Part shown: positions 8,136 through 17,465 of the stretch, piece by piece | Position numbering within the stretch: the stretch's first letter is position 1 | How the letters are laid out: each line of letters begins with the position of its first letter | Source: an uncultured Lachnospiraceae bacterium | Lineage (GTDB): Bacteria; Bacillota; Clostridia; Lachnospirales; Lachnospiraceae | Direction of reading: 5' to 3' | NCBI GenBank assembly: GCA_947246015.1 | Contig: CAMXQE010000013.1 | Coordinates: 24,684-88,683, forward strand | DNA length: 64,000 nt | Notes under the pieces: generated by a model | What the model was told of the DNA's origin: nothing | The model's database searches: none | Seen by the model: only the letters and a program-made list of their open reading frames with translations | Program-made: the position numbers and the translations under genes

Positions 8136-9710
8136 CCCAATCCCCAGCAAAACAAAAATCAAGGGTGTTCCGATAATCTGCTGGTAGCAGAGCACATTAT
8201 GCGCGATATAGGCAGCCGATGCCAGACCGATTCCAAAAACCACCGCACCCTTTCCGTTTAAGGCGGATTTCATCAAACCATAAGCCGCCGATAAGAAAAT
8301 CCCCAAATAAGCCGCCCCTCCAATCAGTCCGTAATTAATCACTCCGTTAAACCATTCATTATGTACATTCGGCACAATCTGATTATGCCAGAATTCATTA
8401 ATCGCATCTCCCATCAGCTGATAAGAATAAGGAGTAAAACAATCCGGCCCGCATCCAAACAGCTTCCTCCATATATTAAAGTCCGCAAACACAGCCGCTC
8501 CCGTACGCCATATGAACCCCCTGCTGTTCCCCCACCATATAGTGAACCGGAAATAATTTTCCGTCGGCGAACCGCCGTAATAGCCCTTTCCATGCAGGAT
8601 AAACAAAGCTGCCAGACCGACTCTCCCCAGACAGACACCCAATATATAAATCCCACGGATTATCCTTACCGTTCCCGGCTTTGCATCCCCATGAATCCAG
8701 TCTTTCCTTATCGCAAGATGAAATACCACAGCAACAGCTAAAAGCACATATACCATTCCGCTCTGTGCCGCTTTCAGATACACCGCGTCAATCGGTATCA
8801 TCCGCCCGCCGAATATCCGTTCCAAAATTCCGACCACGGCCGCAGCCGCCAGTGCAATCATCCCGATTTCCGCCAATGCCAGCAGCCTTTTCCGGCTTCC
8901 CACTGCCAGCCATAACATAATCATCAGCGCCGCAAAAACCGCAATCATACCACTGTCACTATTCAAAAGCATCTCCGCTGCAAACCCGATACCCACACAG
9001 ATTCCCCAGAAAATTTTCGCCTTTCTTTCCTCTGTCAGATAATAAATCCCCATTCCTGCCGCAAGCAGGATACTGATATAACTGGAAGCCCATGTGACTT
9101 GTCCCAGGGTCGTAACAAAATCAAGCTTCACATCCTCTCCGAATCCCCTGTAAAGATGCGCCACATCCACACCGAAACGCTGTAAGATTACAATACTGCC
9201 TGTCACAATTCCTACTACAGCCGCCAGTACCTTCAGATACTTCGTTTCCGCATATCCCCTGGAAATCCCGAAATATATCCCCACAAATAGTACCTGCGAA
9301 ACCAGTCCCATATACCATGTATCCACACCCCATAACGCCGTCCGGCGGTCCACTGCACCAAGATAGGAAATCACCACGCACAGCAGGTAAGCGAATACAA
9401 ACCAATCCATAATCATCCGGCTGCCTGCATGTCTTTCTTTCTTCTTTCCTTCGGTCTTCCCCCACCTCCCGGCGAAAGCCGCCGCACCGCAAACCATACT
9501 GACGATGCAGAATGCGGCAGAGGCATATAAAAACAGAGCCCACTTCTTATATACCAGCTCTTCATACCCGCGCCCCATAAACAGCGGATATACTGCCAGC
9601 ATCAGGAACAGGTAAATTTCCGCTGCCTGCTCCCATACGACATTGAAAAAACGCTCCTTCCCCTCTCCGTTTTGCTCCCCGCTCCGTTCCGAAATCTTCT
9701 TTTTTCCCAT
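8103..9710 (-). CDS. O-antigen ligase-like polytopic membrane protein
   Basis: 535 residues with about 12 hydrophobic segments. The region NSRGFIWRTGAAVF, FGCGPDCF and VHNEWFNGVINYG (about 370-470) is the pattern of the Wzy/O-antigen ligase (RfaL-type) family. Members join lipid-linked glycans in the outer membrane-leaflet compartment; the substrate here is unknown and a Gram-positive cell would use it for a wall-attached polysaccharide or glycan export. The N-terminal 25 residues are charged and cytoplasmic. It lies 32 bases after murF and likely shares the ddl-murF transcript. The final residues RPCA and stop are encoded by sequence matching a dispersed repeat. Confidence 0.8.
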   Translation of the reverse strand: MGKKKISERSGEQNGEGKERFFNVVWEQAAEIYLFLMLAVYPLFMGRGYEELVYKKWALFLYASAAFCIVSMVCGAAAFAGRWGKTEGKKKERHAGSRMIMDWFVFAYLLCVVISYLGAVDRRTALWGVDTWYMGLVSQVLFVGIYFGISRGYAETKYLKVLAAVVGIVTGSIVILQRFGVDVAHLYRGFGEDVKLDFVTTLGQVTWASSYISILLAAGMGIYYLTEERKAKIFWGICVGIGFAAEMLLNSDSGMIAVFAALMIMLWLAVGSRKRLLALAEIGMIALAAAAVVGILERIFGGRMIPIDAVYLKAAQSGMVYVLLAVAVVFHLAIRKDWIHGDAKPGTVRIIRGIYILGVCLGRVGLAALFILHGKGYYGGSPTENYFRFTIWWGNSRGFIWRTGAAVFADFNIWRKLFGCGPDCFTPYSYQLMGDAINEFWHNQIVPNVHNEWFNGVINYGLIGGAAYLGIFLSAAYGLMKSALNGKGAVVFGIGLASAAYIAHNVLCYQQIIGTPLIFVLLGIGAANSAVRPCA

Positions 9711-9742
9711 CGCATTCCCTCTCCTGCTTTTTCCTTTGTCCC

Positions 9743-11149
9743 TTATTCCATTTCCCCATCCGCTTCCAGACTCTCTACGATTTCATGAAATGCCATGCCA
9801 TGTGATGCCTTCACCAATACGGTATCCCCCGTCTGCAAAATGCTTCTGCATTTATCCAGAAATTCTCTCTTTTCCTTAAAATAATATATCTGTTCCGTGG
9901 AAATCCCCGCTTTTTCCGCCGCTTTCACAGCGCCCTCATACATGGCTTCCGACAGTGTGCCGATACAGACCAGGACATCCATTCCGTTCTCTACCGCATA
10001 GGCTCCTACTTCCGTATGCATTTCTTTCTCTCTCTCACCCAATTCAAACATGTCTCCCAATACTGCCGCTTTTCTGGACAGCGCCGTCCCCAACAAATCG
10101 ATTGCGGCGCACACGGAAACCGGATTGGCATTATAGCAGTCGTCAATGATTACCCGGTCTTTCGAACGTATGATATGGCTTCTGCCGTTCACGGCTTCCA
10201 CTTTGGCAATCCCCTTGCGCATCTCATCCCCGGTCAGTCCCAACAGACTCCCTACGCAGACCGCTGCCAGCGCATTGTATACCATGTGCTCTCCGGGAAG
10301 CGGAATATCCATATCAAATTCCTCGTCATCCATATGAACCACCGCCCTGCTGCCAAACAATCCCCTGTTCTCCACACAGTCCGCATACACCCGGTTGCTT
10401 TCCCTGCGCCCAAAGGTCATCGGTCTCCTGCCCTTTACTTCCGTAATCGTTTCCAGCATATCATCGTCGCCATTGAGACAGACCACTCCGTCCTCTTTCA
10501 TAAAATCAAAGATTTCCGTCTTTGCTTTCAGAATCCCCTGCCGCGATTTCAGATTCTCCAAATGACAGTGGCCGATATTGGTCAGAACACAGATGTCCGG
10601 CTTCGCAATCTTACTTAAACGGTGCATTTCCCCAAAATCGCTGATTCCCATCTCCACTACGGCCGCCTGATGCCAATCCCTGATTTTCAGTATGGTCAAC
10701 GGAAGCCCCACCTCGTTATTAAAGTTTCCTTCCGTCTTAAGTACTTTATATTTCTCAGCCAGCACTGCCGCAATACATTCCTTTGTACTGGTCTTTCCTA
10801 CGCTCCCTGTGATTCCCACCACCGGAATCTCTAACTGCTCCCTGTAAAATCCGGCAATATCCTTCAGAGCCTGAAAAGAATCTTCCACTAAAATAAAATT
10901 GTCCCTTTCTTCCATATTCTCTGGCAGTTTCTCGCAGACCACGCCGGCCGCTCCTTTCTGCAGCACCTGCGGAATAAAGGAATGCCCATCCACGCGCTCC
11001 CCTTTCGTCGCGACAAAAAGATAACCCGCTTCCACCAGACGGGAATCCAAAACCACACCTTCCACTTCCTCCGTATCCTGCCATTTCCCGCTGCCGTACA
11101 ATTTTCCCCCGCATACTTCCGCAATATTCCTTAATGTAAGATTCTTCAT
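9743..11149 (-). CDS. murF: UDP-MurNAc-tripeptide--D-alanyl-D-alanine ligase
   Basis: 468 residues, normal length. MurF adds D-Ala-D-Ala to the UDP-MurNAc-tripeptide, the last cytoplasmic step of muropeptide synthesis. The P-loop GITGSVGKTSTKE is at about 112-124, and the Mur-ligase DDCYNANPVS motif is near 330. An ATG at 11149 is preferred to the adjacent in-frame TTG at 11152. It follows ddl by 46 bases on the same strand, which fits since Ddl makes its dipeptide substrate. Confidence 0.96.
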   Translation of the reverse strand: MKNLTLRNIAEVCGGKLYGSGKWQDTEEVEGVVLDSRLVEAGYLFVATKGERVDGHSFIPQVLQKGAAGVVCEKLPENMEERDNFILVEDSFQALKDIAGFYREQLEIPVVGITGSVGKTSTKECIAAVLAEKYKVLKTEGNFNNEVGLPLTILKIRDWHQAAVVEMGISDFGEMHRLSKIAKPDICVLTNIGHCHLENLKSRQGILKAKTEIFDFMKEDGVVCLNGDDDMLETITEVKGRRPMTFGRRESNRVYADCVENRGLFGSRAVVHMDDEEFDMDIPLPGEHMVYNALAAVCVGSLLGLTGDEMRKGIAKVEAVNGRSHIIRSKDRVIIDDCYNANPVSVCAAIDLLGTALSRKAAVLGDMFELGEREKEMHTEVGAYAVENGMDVLVCIGTLSEAMYEGAVKAAEKAGISTEQIYYFKEKREFLDKCRSILQTGDTVLVKASHGMAFHEIVESLEADGEME

Positions 11150-11195
11150 CAATTACCCATACCTTTCTGTTCCCGATTGCAATGCCTGAACATCT

Positions 11196-12227
11196 TTAGT
11201 TCTCCCTTACTGCTGCCTCCAATATCCGTCCGCACAACTGTGCAAAACTCATTCCCTCCGCTTTCGCTTCCTGAGGCAGAAGTGACGTAGGCGTCATTCC
11301 GGGCAGAGTGTTGGCCTCCAGACAGAAAATTTCTTCCTCTCTATTCATCATAAAATCCATTCTGGCGTAATTTTTTAACCGCAGTACACGGAATACCTGC
11401 TCGGCTAAGTGTTTCAGTTCCTTCGTCTTTCTTTCGGAAAGCTGTGCCGGACAGGTTTCTACCGTACTTCCGGCCTGATATTTATTCTTATAATCATAAA
11501 ATCCGTTTATAGGCGCAATCTCAATGACTGGCAGTGCCCTGCCGTCCATGACTCCTACGGAAAATTCCCTGCCCTCGATATACTGTTCTATAATGACCTC
11601 ACTGTCATAACGGAATCCTTCCTGCAGAGCCGCTTCATATTCTTCCTCATTACGGGCAATGCAGACTCCTACGCTGGAACCGCCGCAGCATGATTTTACG
11701 ACACACGGAAAAGGAACAGACCTCGGATCAGCCTCCCCTTTGCTAAGGCGTATTCCTCTCGGCGTAGGGATTCCATGATAATCAAATAACTCCTTGGCCA
11801 GCCCCTTATCCATGCAAAGTGCCGAACTGACATAGTCTGTTCCGGTATATTTAATTCCCATCAGGTCAAAACATGCCTGTATCTTGCCGTTCTCCCCGTT
11901 TTCACCATGCAACGCCATAAAGACCGCATCCGCCTCCTGACACACGGCAATGACATTGGGGCCGAAAAAACTTTTACCGCCGTCGGCACGCAGCGCTTTT
12001 ACCGCTCCGATATCGGGATTTTCCACTCCCACGGCGCCGATTTCCTTTGTCCAGTCCTCCTCCTTTTCAAAAATATCTTCAATATCCTCTCCTGTATAAC
12101 CCAAATATACATCCAGCAGAACCACCTGATGTCCGTTCTCTTTCAATGCCTCGTAAATCATCCTGCCGGAACTTAGGGATACATCCCTCTCCGTACTAAT
12201 CCCGCCGGCCAAAACTACCACTTTCAC
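11196..12227 (-). CDS. ddl: D-alanine--D-alanine ligase
   Basis: 343 residues. ATP-grasp enzyme that joins two D-alanines for peptidoglycan. Visible: the N-terminal GGISTERDVSLSSG loop, MALHGENGENG near 108, the ATP-grasp core with PCVVKSCCGGSSVGV (about 173-187), EQYIEGREFSVGV, and the metal-binding FCLEANTLPGMTPTSL. The tyrosine-type omega-loop seen in vancomycin-sensitive ligases cannot be judged without alignment, but EVIIEQYIEG and NKYQAGSTVE fit an ordinary D-Ala-D-Ala ligase. GTG start with GGGAGG seven bases upstream. First gene of ddl-murF-ligase-like. Confidence 0.95.
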   Translation of the reverse strand: MKVVVLAGGISTERDVSLSSGRMIYEALKENGHQVVLLDVYLGYTGEDIEDIFEKEEDWTKEIGAVGVENPDIGAVKALRADGGKSFFGPNVIAVCQEADAVFMALHGENGENGKIQACFDLMGIKYTGTDYVSSALCMDKGLAKELFDYHGIPTPRGIRLSKGEADPRSVPFPCVVKSCCGGSSVGVCIARNEEEYEAALQEGFRYDSEVIIEQYIEGREFSVGVMDGRALPVIEIAPINGFYDYKNKYQAGSTVETCPAQLSERKTKELKHLAEQVFRVLRLKNYARMDFMMNREEEIFCLEANTLPGMTPTSLLPQEAKAEGMSFAQLCGRILEAAVREN

Positions 12228-12300
12228 TTTTATACCTCCCTGCCGCTTCTATGCGTATCCTGCCTCTTATATACAAATTCCATATAAATCCATATAAAAC

Positions 12301-12328
12301 AGTATATTCACATTTTCTGCAATGTAAA
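12301..12328 (-). promoter_or_regulatory. Candidate promoter for ddl-murF
   Basis: Minus strand TTTACA (12323-12328), 16-base spacer, TATACT (12301-12306). Start would fall near 12294, about 65 bases before the GTG. A second TATAAT occurs farther upstream near 12350 with poorer -35 matches. Confidence 0.5.
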
Positions 12329-12476
12329 GCGAAGAAAATGCCTATTATATTGCAAAACATGCCTTTATAATCCAATATCCTATTTCTATTATTATTCAGA
12401 TTATAACTCGAACATGACCGAAGGTAAATACAAAAGTGCCTGCTTGCAGCAGGATTGTTGACTTCCATGCTTCTGG

Positions 12477-13685
12477 TTATTCTTCGCGGGAGTAAACCAC
12501 TTCTCCGTCAATCAAAGTGCAGTAAGTTTCCGTAAACACCTCCAGCGGATTCCCGTCAAAGACCGCTATGTCTGCATCCTTTCCGATTTCCAGACTGCCC
12601 ACCCGGTCCGCCACCCTGCATATCTGCGCCGCATGGATTGTAATTGCACGCATTGCCGCCTCCATATCCATTCCTGACTTCACGCAAAATCCGGCACAGA
12701 TAGGCAGGGACTGTATTAAAGATACCGGATGATCCGTAGTGACAGCTACCTTTACGCCTGCCTTATGGAGTATCCCCGCAGTCTTAAATGCCACATTCTG
12801 CACTTCGATTTTGCTCCTGCTGGACAAATCCGGCCCTACTATGGCGGGAAATCCTTCCTTTGCCAGTTCTTCCGCTACCAAATGCCCTTCGCTGCAATGG
12901 TCCAGCGTCATATCCAAATCAAATTCCTTCGCAATGCGGATTGCCGTAAAAATATCATCCACACGGTGTACGTGCGCTTTTAGCGGAATCTTCTTTTCAA
13001 ATACCGGAATCCAGCACTCGTACCGGAAATCCGGTTCTTCCGCTCCGCCGCCATCCGGTTTCTGCATAGCGGCCTTTCTTTTCTCCCAATACTGCTTCGC
13101 CCTGAACAGTTCTTCCCTCAGCAGCCCTGCAATCGCCATTCTCGTTACAGGCATCTTTCCCTGTCCCGAATAATTGACTTTTGGATTTTCCCCAAATGCT
13201 ATTTTCATCGCTGCAGGCGCCAGCACTACCAAATCATCGATTCTCCTTCCCTTTGTTTTGACAAAGGCAAACTGCCCGCCGACTACGTTGGCGCTTCCCG
13301 GCCCTATCATAGCAGAAGTAATCCCTGCCCGCACTGCGTCATCAAAAGCCGCATCCATAGGGTTAATTGCATCTATGGCACGAAGAAAAGGAGTTACTGC
13401 TTCCACATTCTCATTGCAGTCATCTCCCTCCATCCCTTTCTTTTCCTCCGTAATCCCCATGTGGCAGTGCGCCTCGATGATTCCGGGCATCACCGTCCTG
13501 CCTCCCACATCGATGACATCCGTCTGCAAATCCCCTGTCAGTTCTTCCATCTCTCCGATTCCGGCAATCTTTCCGTTCACAATATGCACATAACCATCCT
13601 CGTAAACTGCTTTGACTCTGCCACTTTCCCTGTCCGCAGGTTCCGCCATTGTTACAATCCTGCCATGTACCAAATATTTTTCCAT
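12477..13685 (-). CDS. Amidohydrolase of the imidazolonepropionase-like group
   Basis: 402 residues from the ATG at 13685. A reading frame continues upstream to 13841 but that extension crosses a palindromic repeat and has no homology-like features, so the MEKYLVHGRI start is preferred. Metal-site motifs of the amidohydrolase superfamily are present: GIIEAHCHMG (HxH, about 74-83), KAHVHRVDD near 236, LDHCSEGH near 262 and VTTDHPVS (Asp, about 320). The C-terminal GSLEIGKDADIAVFDGNPLE returns to the small beta-sandwich. Substrate unknown; relatives hydrolyse cyclic amides. Located between spoIIQ and ddl, with no obvious pathway partner. Confidence 0.85.
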   Translation of the reverse strand: MEKYLVHGRIVTMAEPADRESGRVKAVYEDGYVHIVNGKIAGIGEMEELTGDLQTDVIDVGGRTVMPGIIEAHCHMGITEEKKGMEGDDCNENVEAVTPFLRAIDAINPMDAAFDDAVRAGITSAMIGPGSANVVGGQFAFVKTKGRRIDDLVVLAPAAMKIAFGENPKVNYSGQGKMPVTRMAIAGLLREELFRAKQYWEKRKAAMQKPDGGGAEEPDFRYECWIPVFEKKIPLKAHVHRVDDIFTAIRIAKEFDLDMTLDHCSEGHLVAEELAKEGFPAIVGPDLSSRSKIEVQNVAFKTAGILHKAGVKVAVTTDHPVSLIQSLPICAGFCVKSGMDMEAAMRAITIHAAQICRVADRVGSLEIGKDADIAVFDGNPLEVFTETYCTLIDGEVVYSREE

Positions 13686-13716
13686 TCCTGTCCCTTTCCT
13701 GTATATCCGCATACAA

Positions 13717-13767
13717 AGCGTGTCCGGAAACCTTTTCCATTTCATGAAAAGCATTTCCAAACACGCC
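13717..13767. repeat. Palindromic repeat family 1, copy C
   Basis: Ends GCGTGT and ACACGC pair, followed by GGAAA/TTTCC, and an inner CTTTTC/GAAAAG stem. Diverged from copies at 1356 and 4947 but with the same ends and size class. It lies between spoIIQ and the amidohydrolase. Confidence 0.7.
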
Positions 13768-13850
13768 AGCCTGTCCATAAAGTCTCCTTCTGTTCCTTCC
13801 CTGCTTCCAAAATTCCTCAGCTTTACAGCCGCATACCGCACCGGGAACTC

Positions 13851-14822
13851 TTAGTGCAGCTTCGACATAGGATTTACAGGTGTACCGTTCTTCGTCAGTT
13901 TAAAGTACACGTTGCATCCTTCCACCGAATAATATTTCGTAGGAGCCGCTACACTGCCGATGATTTCACCCTGGTTTACAAATCCTCCTTCTGATACCGT
14001 AATATCCTTTAGCTGTCCATAGGTAAGCTCATAACCGTTTCCCAATTCCATCACAACCACATTTCCCAGTTCCGGATTCTGATATACACTGCTTACTTTG
14101 CCATTCGCCGCCGCAGTAATCGCTTCTCCTTCTACCGCCGAAATAATGATGGCCGGATTATATTTATACTGTTCCAGCGTAGGGAAATAAACTGTCTTGT
14201 CCATACTGTAATTAATCAGCACATTCCCGACAATCGGCCATGCCAGTGAATCTCCGTCACCGAACGTAAGCGCCGGCTGGATGGATGTGGATGTTGCAAT
14301 CGCCATCGTATCCTCCATTTCCTCCATGGCCGCTACTTCTTCCAGCATACTGTCCTGTTCCCCGCTGTCAGCCGTATCCCTGGACTCGTCCATCATTCCC
14401 TCTTCGCCTTTTTCATTCTTCTCCTTATCTTTATCACTTCCGGAAGCGGCTTTACTTTTATCCGCCGGTTCTTCCTCCGGTTTCGTTTCATCGTCCTCGT
14501 TCTCTACACTCAGGGAATTCGTTTCCTGATAGTAAGGATCATAATCCAAATCATCTGCTGTCACCGCACTGTCCTCTGTCCCCTGTATATTCCCGCGCTG
14601 CTGCGTCCCTGCAATTTCCTGCACACTTTCCGTATCGTTCTGTGCCAGTTCCGTTCCGTTGTTTTCAATCGAACTGAAATCCACTACATAACCGTCGCTC
14701 CTGTCCTCATTCTTTCCTCTGATAAATAATCCCGTTGCCGTCAAAGCCGCCAGTACAAATACCGATGAGAGAGCCATGATAATTTTTTCCTTTCTGGCTC
14801 CGTCCCTGTTTCTTCTTCTCAT
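13851..14822 (-). CDS. spoIIQ: SpoIIQ-like forespore protein with degenerate LytM domain
   Basis: 323 residues. One membrane segment at about 15-35, a long acidic serine/glutamate-rich linker (about 60-185), and a C-terminal M23/LytM-fold domain (about 215-320). SpoIIQ sits in the forespore outer membrane and docks with SpoIIIAH during engulfment. Here the zinc ligands expected of M23 peptidases are absent: the HxGxD region reads YNPAIII, the YxHL region reads LTYGQL and the HxH region reads GCNVYFKL. So it should be structural, like the Bacillus protein. Assignment rests on the fold plus its position right after spoIID. AGGAGG is seven bases before the chosen ATG (14822). Confidence 0.85.
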   Translation of the reverse strand: MRRRNRDGARKEKIIMALSSVFVLAALTATGLFIRGKNEDRSDGYVVDFSSIENNGTELAQNDTESVQEIAGTQQRGNIQGTEDSAVTADDLDYDPYYQETNSLSVENEDDETKPEEEPADKSKAASGSDKDKEKNEKGEEGMMDESRDTADSGEQDSMLEEVAAMEEMEDTMAIATSTSIQPALTFGDGDSLAWPIVGNVLINYSMDKTVYFPTLEQYKYNPAIIISAVEGEAITAAANGKVSSVYQNPELGNVVVMELGNGYELTYGQLKDITVSEGGFVNQGEIIGSVAAPTKYYSVEGCNVYFKLTKNGTPVNPMSKLH

Positions 14823-15050
14823 TTTCATTCCTCCTGTTCCAGTTCCGCAACCGCACCTTAAGCGCCTTTCCCATCAGATAAGTCTCTGTCTGCTTACGCA
14901 TCCGGAAATCCATTCAGACACTATACGGGGGTTACTCATTTTTTCATTTACTCTTGACATTTCATAACTGGATTAATCCGATTTATGTCAGGTCTTTACT
15001 TTTAATTCCTCACCGATAGTTTTGCCTGTTTAGGATTCTTTATTCAATTT

Positions 15051-16055
15051 TTACCCGGATTCACCGATTTTTTCTATTACGATATCAGAAAAGAAATAAT
15101 TCAGGATATCAATATAATCGCTTCCCCTTTTTGCCGCCTCATTTGCCCCATACTGGCACAATCCAAACCCATGTCCGACCCCTTTCGTCTTTATTATGAC
15201 CATTTCCCCCTCCTGTTCCAGTTCAAAACAGGAAGAATTGAGTGCAAACGCCTCCCTGAAGATTTCCCCTGATACGGATTTCCCATTTAATGACACTTCT
15301 GTCACATATCCCGCCCTGTCCCGCTCCAGCACAAGCTGTTCCTCTGCTCCCAGACTCTCCTCATATTCCATATCCGGCATGAATTCCCCCAGCCGGTTCC
15401 AAAAGGTATACCGGCTCATCCGCATACCGCCCGTATAATCCTCCGAAGTAAAATCTCTGTCACATACGACCGATTTTAAATAAGCATAATCTTCACTGCC
15501 GAATACTTCATTTCCGTTCCTCGTAGCCCCTGCGCTTACTGCAAAATAGGGCGCCGTTATAATTTCCCCTCCATACTCTAAAAACATTCCTCTTGTACTT
15601 CCTACCGCTTCCATGCTTCTTTCATATTCCGCTTCTCCGGTTTTTGCGGTCCCGCTTTCCACATATATGTATTTTCCTTCTCCGGCCTGCTTCATCAATT
15701 CCGTCCTCAGTACCACTGCCTGTGCTTTCAATGCCTCCATCTCATACTCCATATTAATCGTCGCCGGCAGACGGCCCGCCAGATATGTTTCCAGCGGTAT
15801 CATCTCCGTTCCGGCCGCCGTTTTATTATATACAATATATTCAGCCTTCTTCCTGTCCTCCTGAAATATCCCCGCTTCCGTTCCCGCACTTTCCTCTTCC
15901 GTTCCCTTCCCCTTTTCCACATTTCCGAACAAAAAAGATATAATATACGGAACCAATAAAATAAACAGAAGAATCGCACCCACATCCCGATAATCGGGCC
16001 TAAATACGACTCTTCTGTTATTTATGACGTTTTTAATGAATTCTTTTTTTCTCAT
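15051..16055 (-). CDS. spoIID: Stage II sporulation protein D
   Basis: 334 residues. SpoIID is a membrane-anchored lytic transglycosylase needed for engulfment. One membrane segment lies at about 22-42. The SpoIID/LytB core is clear: MIPLETYLAGRLPATINMEYEMEALKAQAVVLRT (first part, with the catalytic glutamate in the YEMEALKAQA block), the AVSAGATRNGNEVFG segment and the C-terminal GHGFGLCQYGANEAA. The ATG at 16055 has GGGGGTG nearby. A sigma-E-like promoter directly upstream agrees with mother-cell expression. spoIIQ follows 228 bases downstream. Confidence 0.93.
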   Translation of the reverse strand: MRKKEFIKNVINNRRVVFRPDYRDVGAILLFILLVPYIISFLFGNVEKGKGTEEESAGTEAGIFQEDRKKAEYIVYNKTAAGTEMIPLETYLAGRLPATINMEYEMEALKAQAVVLRTELMKQAGEGKYIYVESGTAKTGEAEYERSMEAVGSTRGMFLEYGGEIITAPYFAVSAGATRNGNEVFGSEDYAYLKSVVCDRDFTSEDYTGGMRMSRYTFWNRLGEFMPDMEYEESLGAEEQLVLERDRAGYVTEVSLNGKSVSGEIFREAFALNSSCFELEQEGEMVIIKTKGVGHGFGLCQYGANEAAKRGSDYIDILNYFFSDIVIEKIGESG

Positions 16056-16071
16056 GCGGCACCCCCACACT

Positions 16072-16101
16072 ATTGTATGTGGAAATGCCCGGCGTTTATG
16101 C
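16072..16101 (-). promoter_or_regulatory. Sigma-E-like promoter of spoIID
   Basis: Minus strand CATACAAT (16072-16079) equals the sigma-E -10 consensus, with GCATAAA (16095-16101) as a -35 15 bases upstream. The predicted start leaves only about ten bases of leader, with the ribosome site at its 5' end, so the arrangement is tight. spoIID is sigma-E dependent in Bacillus. Confidence 0.5.
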
Positions 16102-16107
16102 CTGTAT

Positions 16108-17217
16108 TCAGCTCACTGCTTCAAAATGCCCTCCCGATGTTCCATGGTCCGCTACATCCACATGCTGGATGGTGCCTGCCATACCGTTCTCATACAGAAA
16201 AATACCAGTCTTCCTTATTCTCCCGTTCACTGCTCCTCCGGCTCCGTCCAAAGCAAAATCCGTAGCTGTGTTTCCTAAACAGATAGCACCTACGCCCTTT
16301 TCCGAAAGTTTATAGCACCTATCCGTTCCGTCCGCATCCTTCGTCCAGATTAACAGTTTCTCCCATATGTCATCGTCTTCATCAATCCACCCGTTCCCGT
16401 CTGAATCATAAGCCGCCAAATCCGCAAACCCATCGCCCGATTTCGCACCGAACAACTCGCTGCCGTCATTGATTCTGCCGTCTCCATTCTTATCCAGCGC
16501 CAGATAGCCGCTGCCTTTTCCTAACATGGAAATCTCTTCTTTCGAGCCGTCTGCATCGATGTCAAAGAAAAAGGTCTGGTCGGAAAGTTCCGCCACATTT
16601 CCCTCCAGATTGATTACCAGAGGGTCTCTCATCCGCTCCTGCACACGCTCGTAATGCTCTTCATAATAAGCGGAAAAACTCCGGCTCATCTCCACATTCA
16701 TCCGAATCGGTATTTCCCTTCCGTCCGCCGTCCGCACCATTCCGGATGCCGAAAAAGCCGTATGCTCGCTTTCTTCAAAATATGTTTCCTTCTGATAATA
16801 CACCGTTTCCAACAGCGTCTGGCTGCGCACCGGCTGCAGCTGGGCATAATTCAGTTCCCGCTTCTCCTTCTCATTCAGGAAAAGACTAATCAGATACTGC
16901 ATACAGCTTTCCCTGACCGTGCTGAGTGAATCGCGCTTGCTTTTTATTTTTTTCAGCCTTCCCAGTCTGGAATTGGAACTCATTTCGTTTAACTTCTCCT
17001 GAAGGGCGCTTTTCTTCTCTTCAAAAGTCTGCTCCTCGCTATACTTCTGTTTTAACTCCTCGCCCACGAGAATATTATTTTCCGCATTCCCATCTTTCTT
17101 CGGTTCGGATAAAAGCCCGTTCGTTCCTACCATTACCACAGCAGCGGTACGGCTCTCCATATAAGAATAGTAGCTTCTTGCCGATTCCATTGTTATGTCC
17201 GAAGAACTGATTCGCAT
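16108..17217 (-). CDS. Calcium-binding EF-hand/RTX-like protein of unknown function
   Basis: 369 residues. The N-terminus (MRISSSDITMESARSYYSY) lacks a signal peptide. Residues about 60-125 are charged and helical, probably coiled coil. The C-terminal half carries acidic calcium loops: DIDADGSKEE near 220, LALDKNGDGRINDGSELFG near 237-255 and DSDGNGWIDEDDD near 269. The combination LALDKNGDGxIxDGSELFG is common in bacterial haemolysin-like calcium-binding proteins. I recall similar stand-alone proteins in many Lachnospiraceae but no established role. GGAAAGGAG precedes the ATG, and an inverted repeat (17251-17284) sits in its upstream region. Confidence 0.75.
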   Translation of the reverse strand: MRISSSDITMESARSYYSYMESRTAAVVMVGTNGLLSEPKKDGNAENNILVGEELKQKYSEEQTFEEKKSALQEKLNEMSSNSRLGRLKKIKSKRDSLSTVRESCMQYLISLFLNEKEKRELNYAQLQPVRSQTLLETVYYQKETYFEESEHTAFSASGMVRTADGREIPIRMNVEMSRSFSAYYEEHYERVQERMRDPLVINLEGNVAELSDQTFFFDIDADGSKEEISMLGKGSGYLALDKNGDGRINDGSELFGAKSGDGFADLAAYDSDGNGWIDEDDDIWEKLLIWTKDADGTDRCYKLSEKGVGAICLGNTATDFALDGAGGAVNGRIRKTGIFLYENGMAGTIQHVDVADHGTSGGHFEAVS

Positions 17218-17250
17218 ATGAACTCCTTTCCACGCTTAACCATTTCTGTC

Positions 17251-17284
17251 CGGTCCATTCTCATGAGTGTGGCGCAATGGACCG
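17251..17284. promoter_or_regulatory. Inverted repeat upstream of the EF-hand gene
   Basis: Perfect 9-bp arms CGGTCCATT (17251-17259) and AATGGACCG (17276-17284), 16-base loop, starting 34 bases before the start codon. Could be an operator or an mRNA hairpin. The rest of the 248-base gap (17218-17465) holds a second short palindrome pair TGTACA near 17342-17360 and no recognised riboswitch. Confidence 0.45.
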
Positions 17285-17465
17285 CGGTCATCCTGTCCGC
17301 CGCTTATCACCTGCTATGTAACAAAAAAGATGGCGTCCATTGTACAACTCCGCTGTACATCGAAACACCATCCGTGGTTAAACGATATAATATTCAGAAA
17401 CGCACCGTCCGGCCAAGACGCCGCCGCCTCTGTAATATTTATATCGGAAATAAAAGCCAATAACT

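Noticed and set aside
13685..13841. N-terminal extension of the amidohydrolase
   Set aside because: It crosses a palindromic repeat, has no family-like sequence and a better start exists at 13685.
17218..17465. Riboswitch upstream of the EF-hand gene
   Set aside because: Two inverted repeats are visible but no conserved core of a known riboswitch class.
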